Shown here one piece after another: positions 7,170-12,476 of a DNA stretch of 12,476 nucleotides. The notes below the pieces were generated by a model. That model was not told where the DNA came from. It searched no databases and worked only from the letters and a program-made list of their open reading frames with translations. The DNA is from Leclercia sp. UBA7405. GTDB lineage: Bacteria > Pseudomonadota > Gammaproteobacteria > Enterobacterales > Enterobacteriaceae. Position numbers and translations under genes: made by a program. Each line of letters begins with the position of its first letter. Positions within the stretch are counted from its first letter, which is position 1. The stretch covers positions 857-13,332 of the forward strand of contig DKMV01000017.1 in NCBI GenBank assembly GCA_002469605.1, written 5' to 3'.

Positions 7170-8954
7170 TTAAACGCGGAAATGACCGGCGGTTTCCGCA
7201 AGATCTCCCGCCTGACCCTGCAGGGCGCTGGCCGCGGCGGCGGACTGCACCACCAGCTCGGCGTTCTGCTGCACCATCCGGTCCAGGTGGTTGACCGCGT
7301 GGTTTATCTCCTGAATCCCTTTCATCTGCTCGCTGGTGGCAATGGTTATCTGGCGCATGATGCCCGACACGCTGCCGATCCCGGCGACAATCTCCTGCAT
7401 ACTCTCCCCGGCGAGATGTACATAGCGTGAACCCGTCGCCACGCTCTGGGTGGTGGAGTCGATCAGGGTCTTGATCTCCTTTGCCGCCTGGGCGCTGCGG
7501 CTGGCGAGGTTACGCACCTCTCCGGCAACCACCGCAAAGCCGCGTCCCTGTTCCCCTGCCCGGGCTGCTTCTACCGAGGCGTTAAGTGCCAGAATATTGG
7601 TCTGGAAGGCGATGCCGTCAATCACGCTGGTGATATCCCCGATCTTCGCCGAGGCGCTCTCGATGGTCTGCATGGTGGCGATAGCCTGGGAGACCACGTT
7701 CCCGCCGCGGGACGCCGCCTGGGAGGCCTTTTGCGCCTGGTCGTTGGCCTCCACCGCTGAATCGGTGGAGTGGGCGACCGAGGCGGTGATCTGCTCAATG
7801 GCGCTGGCGGTTTCCCGCAGGCTGGAGGCGGCCTGCTCGGTACGCCCGGAGAGATCCTGGTTACCGGCGGCAATCTCCTGCGCGGCGGTCTTCACCGAGG
7901 CGCTGGCGTCGCGCAGCTGCATCATCACCCCGGCGAGCTTATCGCTAAAGGCGTTAAAGGCATGGGCAATCCCGGCTACCTCGTCCTGGCCCTGTTCCGG
8001 CAGGCGGCGGGAGAGATCGTTGGTGCCGTTAGCGATGGCGTGCATCGCATCGCGGATCGCCGAGAGCCGCTTCAGCAGGCGGGCAATAGTGATCTGCACC
8101 ACCGCGGCGGCAATCAGCACCAGTACCACCAGCGACAGGGCCGAGGCTTTCAGCATCGCCCACAGCCCGCTGGAGGCATCCTGTTTATCAAGGGCCACCA
8201 CTAGCTGCCAGCGGGTGCCGGCCACCGGCGTAGCGGCCAGAATTTTTTCACTGCCGTTATAAAGTCCAGTGGAGAGTTCGCCCTTTTGCAGCGCCCCCAG
8301 ATCGGCGCCGCTGATGGCCTCGCTGAAGGGCTTCAGGGTCAGGGCCGGATCGCTGGCGGCGATCACGCTGCCGTCGCTGTTAATCAGCAGGCCACCGCTG
8401 GCCGGAGTGGGGCGGATGCCGCGCACGTTGGCTACCACGCTGTCCATCACTACGTCACCGGCTACCACCGCTTTTAGTTCGCCGTTCTCTTTAACCGGCA
8501 CGGCAAAGGTCACGACCAGCTTGCCGGTACCCGCATCCACGTAAGGGGCGGTCACCGCCGGGGCATCGCTGTTCTGCACCTGCTGGTACCAGGGGCGCAC
8601 GGTAGGGTCATAATCAGCCGGCACGCCGGTGGGATCGGAAAATTTTGCCGTTTTGCTGGCATAGCCGACGTAGACGTTGCTGAACCCGGCCGCCTGGGCC
8701 AGCTGCTTAAAGACCGGCACCGGATCCTCGCTCAGGGCCACGCGTTGCAGGGAGTTGATGGCCGTCATTTTGCCCGCCACCCAGTCGCTAATGGCCATGC
8801 CGTGGCTGGCTCCGCTGCTGGCCAGCAGGTCGCGTTGGGTTTGCAGGTTATCCTGGCGGGCGACCAGGAAGTTGATGACGGTGTTAAGAAGCAGCGCGAC
8901 GAACAGACACCCGACTGCCGCCGCGATAATGCGAGCGCGAATTGACCTGAACAT
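7170..8954 (-). CDS. Methyl-accepting chemotaxis protein with double-Cache amino-acid sensor
   Basis: A 594-residue chemoreceptor. The order is: TM1 at about 8-31, periplasmic dCache sensor at about 32-265, TM2 at about 268-290, HAMP at about 291-345, then a long helical signalling domain with tip IAFQTNILALNASVEAARAGE at about 448-468, which contacts CheA and CheW. A possible methylation segment, SSLRETASAIEQ, lies near 377-388. The sensor carries Tyr115, Arg120, Trp122, Tyr123, Tyr138, Asp140 and Asp167, the pattern of the amino-acid-binding dCache motif, with spacing that matches Pseudomonas PctA as I recall it (constant offset of 6). An amino acid or related amine is therefore the predicted ligand. 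The C-terminus is AGHFRV, so the NWETF pentapeptide of Tsr and Tar is missing. A sigma-28 promoter lies upstream. The gene interrupts the chaC-ychN order of E. coli. Family certain, ligand inferred. Confidence 0.95.
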   Translation of the reverse strand: MFRSIRARIIAAAVGCLFVALLLNTVINFLVARQDNLQTQRDLLASSGASHGMAISDWVAGKMTAINSLQRVALSEDPVPVFKQLAQAAGFSNVYVGYASKTAKFSDPTGVPADYDPTVRPWYQQVQNSDAPAVTAPYVDAGTGKLVVTFAVPVKENGELKAVVAGDVVMDSVVANVRGIRPTPASGGLLINSDGSVIAASDPALTLKPFSEAISGADLGALQKGELSTGLYNGSEKILAATPVAGTRWQLVVALDKQDASSGLWAMLKASALSLVVLVLIAAAVVQITIARLLKRLSAIRDAMHAIANGTNDLSRRLPEQGQDEVAGIAHAFNAFSDKLAGVMMQLRDASASVKTAAQEIAAGNQDLSGRTEQAASSLRETASAIEQITASVAHSTDSAVEANDQAQKASQAASRGGNVVSQAIATMQTIESASAKIGDITSVIDGIAFQTNILALNASVEAARAGEQGRGFAVVAGEVRNLASRSAQAAKEIKTLIDSTTQSVATGSRYVHLAGESMQEIVAGIGSVSGIMRQITIATSEQMKGIQEINHAVNHLDRMVQQNAELVVQSAAAASALQGQAGDLAETAGHFRV

Positions 8955-8987
8955 AAGTGAAATACCTGCTGAGTGGAGATAACAAGC

Positions 8988-9014
8988 CTATCGGCAACCC
9001 GCAGGTAAACTTGA
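8988..9014 (-). promoter_or_regulatory. Sigma-28 (FliA) promoter of the chemoreceptor gene
   Basis: On the minus strand TCAAGTTT (9014-9007), 11 bp, then GCCGATAG (8995-8988). The enteric FliA consensus is TAAAGTTT-N11-GCCGATAA, so 14 of 16 positions match at exactly the right spacing. It lies 33 bp before the chemoreceptor ATG, leaving a short leader with AGCAGG as a distant Shine-Dalgarno. This places the gene in the class 3 flagellar regulon and implies a motile host. Confidence 0.92.
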
Positions 9015-9061
9015 TGCTGCAACCGCGTCCATAAGTAAAAACTATTAACGCAGATTTATTA

Positions 9062-9415
9062 TTAGAAAGTTAACACTTTGTCGGCGGCGAGGGTCCACTG
9101 GGCTAGCTCCACCAGGGTACCGATAGCTACGCCGTCAATCAGCGGCAGGGCGGTGATCCCGCGCCCGTCGGTGCAGGTTTTACAAAGCCTTACCGGCACC
9201 TCCTGGGCGGTAAGGATCTCCAGCATCTGCTGAATGTTATAACCCTCGGCGGGCTTCTGGCCGCGCAGCCCGGCGGTCACAGCATCGGACATTAAAAAGA
9301 GCTTTAACTCCGGGGCCTCATCCTGCTCGCGCAGGGCAATCGCCAGCCGCAGGCTGTTAAATAAAGACTCGCTGCCGTAGGCCGCCCCGTTGGCGATAAT
9401 CACAATCTTCTGCAT
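9062..9415 (-). CDS. ychN: DsrE/DsrF-family protein YchN
   Basis: A 117-residue cytoplasmic protein matching E. coli YchN in length and almost residue for residue: MQKIVIIANGAAYGSES at the start, FLMSDAVTAGLRGQKP in the middle, and ELAQWTLAADKVLTF at the end. The DsrE-like fold forms homo-oligomers (hexamers in the E. coli structure, as I recall). Cys78 and Cys81 in LCKTCTDGRG are the conserved cysteines near the putative active site. Relatives such as DsrE and TusD relay sulfur, but no reaction has been shown for YchN to my knowledge. AAGGAG lies 5 nt before the ATG on the minus strand. It is divergent from nasR (73 bp apart) and on the same strand as the downstream chemoreceptor, with no clear terminator in the 107-bp gap. 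In E. coli its neighbour is ychP and then narL; here it is nasR. Confidence 0.95.
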   Translation of the reverse strand: MQKIVIIANGAAYGSESLFNSLRLAIALREQDEAPELKLFLMSDAVTAGLRGQKPAEGYNIQQMLEILTAQEVPVRLCKTCTDGRGITALPLIDGVAIGTLVELAQWTLAADKVLTF

Positions 9416-9488
9416 CTGAACTCCTTTGCGCCGTTAAGGCACGGTTATTGCTTCATTATCCGGATACGACCGACCCGGGAGAGTAAGC
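9416..9488. promoter_or_regulatory. Divergent ychN-nasR promoter region
   Basis: This 73-bp spacer must hold both start regions unless transcripts begin inside coding DNA. Reading left (ychN), GATAAT on the minus strand (9463-9458) is a good -10 candidate without a clear -35. Reading right (nasR), TTAAGG-N17-TATCCG (9434-9462) is a weak sigma-70-like pair. Shine-Dalgarno AAGGAG (ychN) and GGGAGAG (nasR, 9477-9483) are strong. The two promoters would overlap, so mutual interference is possible. Confidence 0.45.
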
Positions 9489-10655
9489 ATGATTAACGTA
9501 ACCCGCGCAACCGACTGGCTTGTGCATGCGAAGCGGCTGCGCAAAGAGCAGCTGTGCAAACTGGCGCAAACGGGCGCTCTGGTAGGCCGCATCAGCCATC
9601 TGGCGCATATGCTTCAGTGCGAGCGCGGGGCATCTAACATCTGGCTCTGCTCACAGGGTGCGCTCTACGCGCCGGAGTGTAAAGCCAGCCGGGCGCTGGT
9701 GGATGAACAGCTGCTGGCCTTTAGGCAGGCGCTGGGCAGTCCGGAGGCCGCCAGCGCCGCCCTCTGTGAACGGGTGGCCCGGGCGCTGGACGAGCTGGAG
9801 CAGTTGCCCGCCCTGCGTGAGGGGATTATTTCCCGCTCCCTGCCCGCAGCCGATGCGATGGCGCACTACAGCCGCGCCCTGCGCCATCTGCTTAGTATCG
9901 TCCCCTTGCTCAATGACAGCATTGACGATCCGCAAATCGCCGGGCGGTTTGTGGCGCTCTACAGCCTGATGCAGGGCAAAGAGCTGGTGGGGCAGGAGCG
10001 GGCGCTGGGGGCAATTGGTTTTACCCAGGGCTTTTTTAGCGATGAGATGCGCCAGTCGCTGGTGGATCGCATCGACGGCCAGCAGGCCTGCTTTGAGGTC
10101 TTTCTCTCGCTCACGCCCCTAGAACTGCAAACGCATTTTACCCTCAGCATGCCCGGAATAGAGACGGAACAGCTGCGCCGCCAGGCCTGCACCCGCCAGC
10201 CGGCGGCGGATAAAGGGGTACTGGCGCTGCACTGGTTTTCGCTGCAGACCGGGCGCCTGGAGCAGCTGCGCAGCCAGGAGGAGCAGCTGATCGCCGACCT
10301 GATGCTGGCGGTCGATGAACTCATTACCCGCGCGGATGAGCATCCGCTCCAGACGGCCTTGGCGGATGAACCCCTGGCGCACTATCCCGCCCGCCCCTTA
10401 TTGCCGCTGGTGCGCCAGCAGGCGCAGGAGATAGAGCAGCTCTCCCGCCAGCTGGCCTCCATGCGCGATACCCTTGAGGAGCGCAAAATCATCGATAAAG
10501 CCAAAAGCGTGCTGATGACCCATCAGCAGATGAGCGAAGAGCAGGCCTGGTGCCGGTTGCGCAAAATGGCGATGGATAAGAACCAGCGGATGGTTGATAT
10601 CGCCCGGGCGCTGCTGACCGTGAAGGCGCTCTGGCAGGTAACACCAAAGGAGTAG
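9489..10655 (+). CDS. nasR: Nitrate/nitrite-responsive transcription antiterminator NasR
   Basis: A 388-residue protein with the two-domain layout of NasR. The N-terminal helical NIT domain (about 25-290) has the signature HMLQCERGASN at 40-50. Its Arg46 corresponds to one nitrate-binding arginine of Klebsiella NasR; the second should be among Arg230, Arg231 and Arg236, but I cannot assign it without alignment. After a helical linker (about 305-330) comes the C-terminal ANTAR RNA-binding domain, seen in ERKIIDKAKSVLM, MSEEQAWCRLRKMAMDKN and MVDIARALL (about 331-376). Nitrate or nitrite binding lets ANTAR hold the nasF leader in its antiterminated form. The gene sits directly upstream of that leader, with only a weak hairpin in between. 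GGGAGAG lies 5 nt before the ATG. Absent from E. coli K-12. Length is close to the roughly 390 aa of Klebsiella NasR. Confidence 0.95.
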   Translation: MINVTRATDWLVHAKRLRKEQLCKLAQTGALVGRISHLAHMLQCERGASNIWLCSQGALYAPECKASRALVDEQLLAFRQALGSPEAASAALCERVARALDELEQLPALREGIISRSLPAADAMAHYSRALRHLLSIVPLLNDSIDDPQIAGRFVALYSLMQGKELVGQERALGAIGFTQGFFSDEMRQSLVDRIDGQQACFEVFLSLTPLELQTHFTLSMPGIETEQLRRQACTRQPAADKGVLALHWFSLQTGRLEQLRSQEEQLIADLMLAVDELITRADEHPLQTALADEPLAHYPARPLLPLVRQQAQEIEQLSRQLASMRDTLEERKIIDKAKSVLMTHQQMSEEQAWCRLRKMAMDKNQRMVDIARALLTVKALWQVTPKE

Positions 10656-10656
10656 C

Positions 10657-10673
10657 TGCACGCCAGCCGGGCA
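10657..10673 (+). promoter_or_regulatory. Putative NtrC site, distal
   Basis: TGCACGCCAGCCGGGCA matches the NtrC pattern TGCAC-N7-GTGCA at 9 of 10 informative bases. It begins two bases after the nasR stop codon. Its centre lies about 107 bp upstream of the start site predicted from the sigma-54 promoter, a normal enhancer distance. Confidence 0.68.
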
Positions 10674-10678
10674 TTGGC

Positions 10679-10695
10679 TGCATGGTTGCGGTGCG
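10679..10695 (+). promoter_or_regulatory. Putative NtrC site, proximal
   Basis: TGCATGGTTGCGGTGCG matches TGCAC-N7-GTGCA at 8 of 10 informative bases. Its centre is 22 bp from that of the distal site, about two helical turns, so both dimers would sit on the same face of the DNA. It is centred about 85 bp upstream of the predicted start site. Confidence 0.65.
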
Positions 10696-10720
10696 TGTAA
10701 CCGGCCCGCCTGATGAAAAC

Positions 10721-10740
10721 CCCTGCTAAACAGGGCTTTA
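10721..10740 (+). terminator. Weak hairpin after nasR, possible inefficient terminator
   Basis: CCCTG (10721-10725) and CAGGG (10731-10735) form a 5-bp stem with a CTAAA loop. Only CTTTA follows, so the T tract is poor. It is the only terminator-like element between nasR and the nasF promoter, and nasR transcripts may well read through. Confidence 0.4.
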
Positions 10741-10744
10741 AAAA

Positions 10745-10761
10745 CTGGCATCCATATTGCA
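10745..10761 (+). promoter_or_regulatory. nasF: Sigma-54 promoter of the nasF operon
   Basis: CTGGCATCCATATTGCA carries the invariant GG (10747-10748) and GC (10759-10760) separated by exactly 12 bp. It matches TGGCAC-N5-TTGCA except for one base. Transcription should start at about 10772-10773, giving a leader of about 111 nt before the nasF ATG. With the upstream NtrC-like sites this fits general nitrogen control of nasF, which is known in Klebsiella. Confidence 0.92.
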
Positions 10762-10780
10762 CTACTTCATTTAACAATTT

Positions 10781-10833
10781 TGACGACGGGCCAACGGCGG
10801 CGCGTCAGTCCTCTGGATAAAGGCGTCCTGCGG
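10781..10833 (+). promoter_or_regulatory. ANTAR-responsive dual-hexaloop RNA motif in the nasF leader
   Basis: Two adjacent hairpins can be drawn. P1 (10781-10807): outer stem TGACG/CGTCA, asymmetric internal loop, inner stem GCC/GGC, hexaloop AACGGC (10793-10798). P2 (10810-10833): an imperfect stem closed by GGAT/GTCC with two mismatches lower down, hexaloop AAAGGC (10819-10824). Both hexaloops have A at position 1 and G at position 4, the defining bases of the ANTAR target. The 3' arm of P2 uses bases 10825-10833, which also form the 5' arm of the downstream terminator, so the two folds exclude each other. NasR binding should stabilise P1-P2 and permit read-through into nasF. Confidence 0.9.
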
Positions 10834-10862
10834 TGCTTCGGCACCGCCGGGCGCTTTTTTTT
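10823..10862 (+). terminator. nasF leader attenuator (intrinsic terminator controlled by NasR)
   Basis: The upper stem GCGGTGC (10830-10836), loop TTCG and GCACCGC (10841-10847) are perfect. One T/C mismatch follows, then the lower stem GCGTCC/GGGCGC (10823-10828 with 10849-10854) including one G-U pair, and then eight T residues (10855-10862). This is a very strong terminator placed between the promoter and the nasF ATG, the hallmark of attenuation control. Confidence 0.95.
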
Positions 10863-10883
10863 GGCTTTTATTCAGGAGTGGGC

Positions 10884-12131
10884 ATGGTGGAGTGGACGAG
10901 ACGGCGTTTTTTACAGGCCAGCGCGCTGGCGGGCGGGACGATGTTACTACCCGGCGTGCTGCAGGCGGCATGGGCCGCAGGTTCGGATAAGCCGGAGCTT
11001 ACCACGGTGCGCGTCGGCTTTATTCCGCTGACCGACTGCGCGCCGGTGGTTATCGCCGCGCTGAAGGGGTTCGATAAAAAATATGGCATCACCATCGTCC
11101 CCACCAAAGAGGCGAGCTGGGCGGCGGTACGCGACAAGCTGGTGGCCGGGGAGCTGGACGCCGCCCACGTTCTCTATGGCCTGCTGTATGGCCTGGAGCT
11201 GGGCATCGCCGGCAAAGCGCAGCCGATGGCGAACCTGATGACCTTAAACCAGAACGGGCAGGCCATTACTCTCTCGTCCGATCTGGCCGAACAGGGGATC
11301 CGCGATAGCGAAGGGCTGAGCAAACGGGTTCACCAGCAGGCGCCCGGCACTTACAGCTTCGCCCATACCTTTCCCACCGGCACCCACGCCATGTGGCTCT
11401 ACTACTGGCTGGCCAGCGCCGGGATCGACCCCTTTAAGGATGTGCGCACTCTGGTGGTCCCTCCGCCGCAGATGGTGATGAACATGCGCATCGGCAACAT
11501 GGTGGGCTTCTGCGTGGGCGAGCCCTGGAACGCCCGCGCCATTAACGACCGCATCGGCTTTACCGCGGCCACCAGCCAGTCGGTGTGGCCGGATCACCCG
11601 GAGAAGATCCTCGGCACCCGCCGGGCCTGGGTAGAGCAGAACCCGAACACCGCCCGGGCGCTGGTGAGCGCGGTGCTGGAGGCCCAGCGCTGGATCGACG
11701 CCTCGGCGGAGAATAAGCGTGAAACCGCGCAGATCCTCGCCCGCCGGGCGTGGCTCAACACCAAAGAGCAGTACCTCACCGGGCGCATGCTCGGGGAGTA
11801 CGACAACGGCCTGGGGGCACGCTGGCAGGACAAACATCCGATCCGCTTCTTTGACGAGGGAGCGGTGAGCTATCCCTGGCACTCCGACGGCATGTGGTTC
11901 CTCACCCAGTTCCGCCGCTGGGGGCTGCTGAAAACCAGCCCGGACTACGCCGCCATCGCCCGGCGCATCAATCGCACCGATATCTGGCAGCAGGCCGCCA
12001 CCGCCGTGGGCGGAATCGCCACGCCGGCTTCAACCATGCGCAGCAGCCGCCTGATGGACGGCACTCTCTGGAACGGCAGCGATCCAGAAGGCTACGCCAG
12101 TAGTTTCGCTATTCACCGTACAGGGGTCTGA
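10884..12131 (+). CDS. nasF: Nitrate ABC transporter substrate-binding protein, Tat-exported
   Basis: A 415-residue periplasmic nitrate/nitrite-binding protein of the NrtA/CmpA/NasF family, which delivers anion to the NasE-NasD ABC transporter for assimilation. The N-terminus has a twin-arginine signal peptide: TRRRFLQAS at about 5-13, a hydrophobic core, and AAWAAG at about 28-33 around the likely cleavage site. The mature protein starts near VRVGFIPLTDCAPVVIAALKG and contains THAMWLYYWLASAGIDP and GFCVGEPWNA, typical of the family. I chose ATG 10884, with AGGAG 5 nt upstream. The frame is open from an ATG at 10833, but that lies inside the leader terminator and would put 17 extra residues before the signal peptide. 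It lacks a lipobox, unlike cyanobacterial NrtA. The stop is followed after 1 nt by nasE. Sigma-54 promoter and NasR attenuator upstream. Confidence 0.94.
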   Translation: MVEWTRRRFLQASALAGGTMLLPGVLQAAWAAGSDKPELTTVRVGFIPLTDCAPVVIAALKGFDKKYGITIVPTKEASWAAVRDKLVAGELDAAHVLYGLLYGLELGIAGKAQPMANLMTLNQNGQAITLSSDLAEQGIRDSEGLSKRVHQQAPGTYSFAHTFPTGTHAMWLYYWLASAGIDPFKDVRTLVVPPPQMVMNMRIGNMVGFCVGEPWNARAINDRIGFTAATSQSVWPDHPEKILGTRRAWVEQNPNTARALVSAVLEAQRWIDASAENKRETAQILARRAWLNTKEQYLTGRMLGEYDNGLGARWQDKHPIRFFDEGAVSYPWHSDGMWFLTQFRRWGLLKTSPDYAAIARRINRTDIWQQAATAVGGIATPASTMRSSRLMDGTLWNGSDPEGYASSFAIHRTGV

Positions 12132-12132
12132 T

Positions 12133-12476
12133 ATGAAACAGTTGCAACATACCAACGCGGCACCGGATGCGCCGGTGACCGCAGATGTGATCGTCCTGCC
12201 GCCGGTGCAGGTTCGCCGCCGCGCCCCGGCCTTCGCCCGGCGGATAAACGCCTTTTTCCAGCAGCTGATCCCGGCGCTGCTCGGTCTCGGGCTGCTGGTG
12301 CTCTGCTGGCAGCTGGCGGCCATCAACAGTAAAGGCTTTCCCACCCCGCTCAGCACGCTCGACTCCGCCATAACCCTGTTTGCCGATCCCTTCTACCGGG
12401 ACGGCCCCAACGATATGGGCATCGGCTGGAACGTGCTGGCATCGCTCAAACGCGTGGCGCTGGGCTTCGGTCTGGC
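12133..12476 (+). CDS. nasE: Nitrate ABC transporter permease, N-terminal part (3' end outside window)
   Basis: The frame opens at ATG 12133, 1 nt after the nasF stop, with AGGGG at 12122-12126 inside the end of nasF as ribosome binding site. It runs to the window end, giving 114 residues. A polar, proline- and arginine-rich N-terminus of about 40 residues is followed by one membrane segment, LIPALLGLGLLVLCWQLAAI (about 45-64). The segment LFADPFYRDGPNDMGIGWNV then LASLKRVALGFGL (about 82-114) is the conserved region before the permease core in the NrtB/CmpB/NasE family. The permease moves nitrate or nitrite across the inner membrane with the ATPase expected to be encoded next (nasD). The core membrane segments and the ATPase-contact loop are not in the window. 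Confidence 0.92.
   Translation, partial: MKQLQHTNAAPDAPVTADVIVLPPVQVRRRAPAFARRINAFFQQLIPALLGLGLLVLCWQLAAINSKGFPTPLSTLDSAITLFADPFYRDGPNDMGIGWNVLASLKRVALGFGL

Noticed and set aside
7450..8262. 270-codon open frame on the plus strand inside the chemoreceptor gene.
   Set aside because: Antisense to a clear chemoreceptor; its composition mirrors the Ala/Ser/Gln repeats of the receptor. No family resemblance.
10833..10883. Upstream in-frame ATG extending nasF by 17 residues.
   Set aside because: It lies inside the attenuator stem, lacks a Shine-Dalgarno, and would displace the Tat signal from the N-terminus.

Overview
The window is about 12.5 kb of chromosome from an enteric gammaproteobacterium (Enterobacteriaceae). 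The proteins from hemA through ychN read as close relatives of their E. coli counterparts in the same order, but codon use is GC-rich, and two items absent from E. coli K-12 at this locus are present: a chemoreceptor gene and the nitrate assimilation (nas) genes known from Klebsiella. A strong sigma-28 promoter on the chemoreceptor points to a motile host, so an Enterobacter- or Kluyvera-like organism fits better than non-motile Klebsiella. This genus assignment is inference.

Layout. Positions 1-4565 (+ strand) hold a compact housekeeping run: the 3' end of hemA (tetrapyrrole synthesis), prfA (release factor 1), prmC (the methylase of release factor 1), sirB2, sirB1 and kdsA (KDO-8-phosphate synthase). 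prfA/prmC and prmC/sirB2 overlap, which suggests translational coupling. A rho-independent terminator follows kdsA. chaA (cation/H+ antiporter) runs convergently toward it and is separated by a very AT-rich 268-bp region from chaB and chaC, which run on the + strand. A bidirectional terminator separates chaC from a convergent methyl-accepting chemotaxis protein. Its double-Cache sensor carries the full amino-acid-binding motif, and a near-consensus sigma-28 promoter precedes it. Upstream on the same strand is ychN (DsrE family).

Divergent from ychN is the start of the nas cluster: nasR (nitrate-sensing antiterminator, NIT + ANTAR), a 228-bp control region, nasF (Tat-exported nitrate-binding protein) and the 5' part of nasE (ABC permease), cut by the window end.

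The most informative non-coding stretch is nasR-nasF (10656-10883). Read directly from the sequence it holds two tandem NtrC-like sites, a sigma-54 -24/-12 promoter, two adjacent hairpins whose hexaloops each have A at position 1 and G at position 4 (the ANTAR target), and a strong intrinsic terminator whose 5' arm overlaps the second hairpin. Together these predict that nasF is transcribed only under nitrogen limitation and elongated only when nitrate or nitrite activates NasR. This architecture is known for Klebsiella nasF. I found no clearly undescribed system in the window. The items most worth checking are the chemoreceptor insertion, the AT-rich chaA-chaB spacer with its inverted repeat, and the exact layout of the nasF leader.
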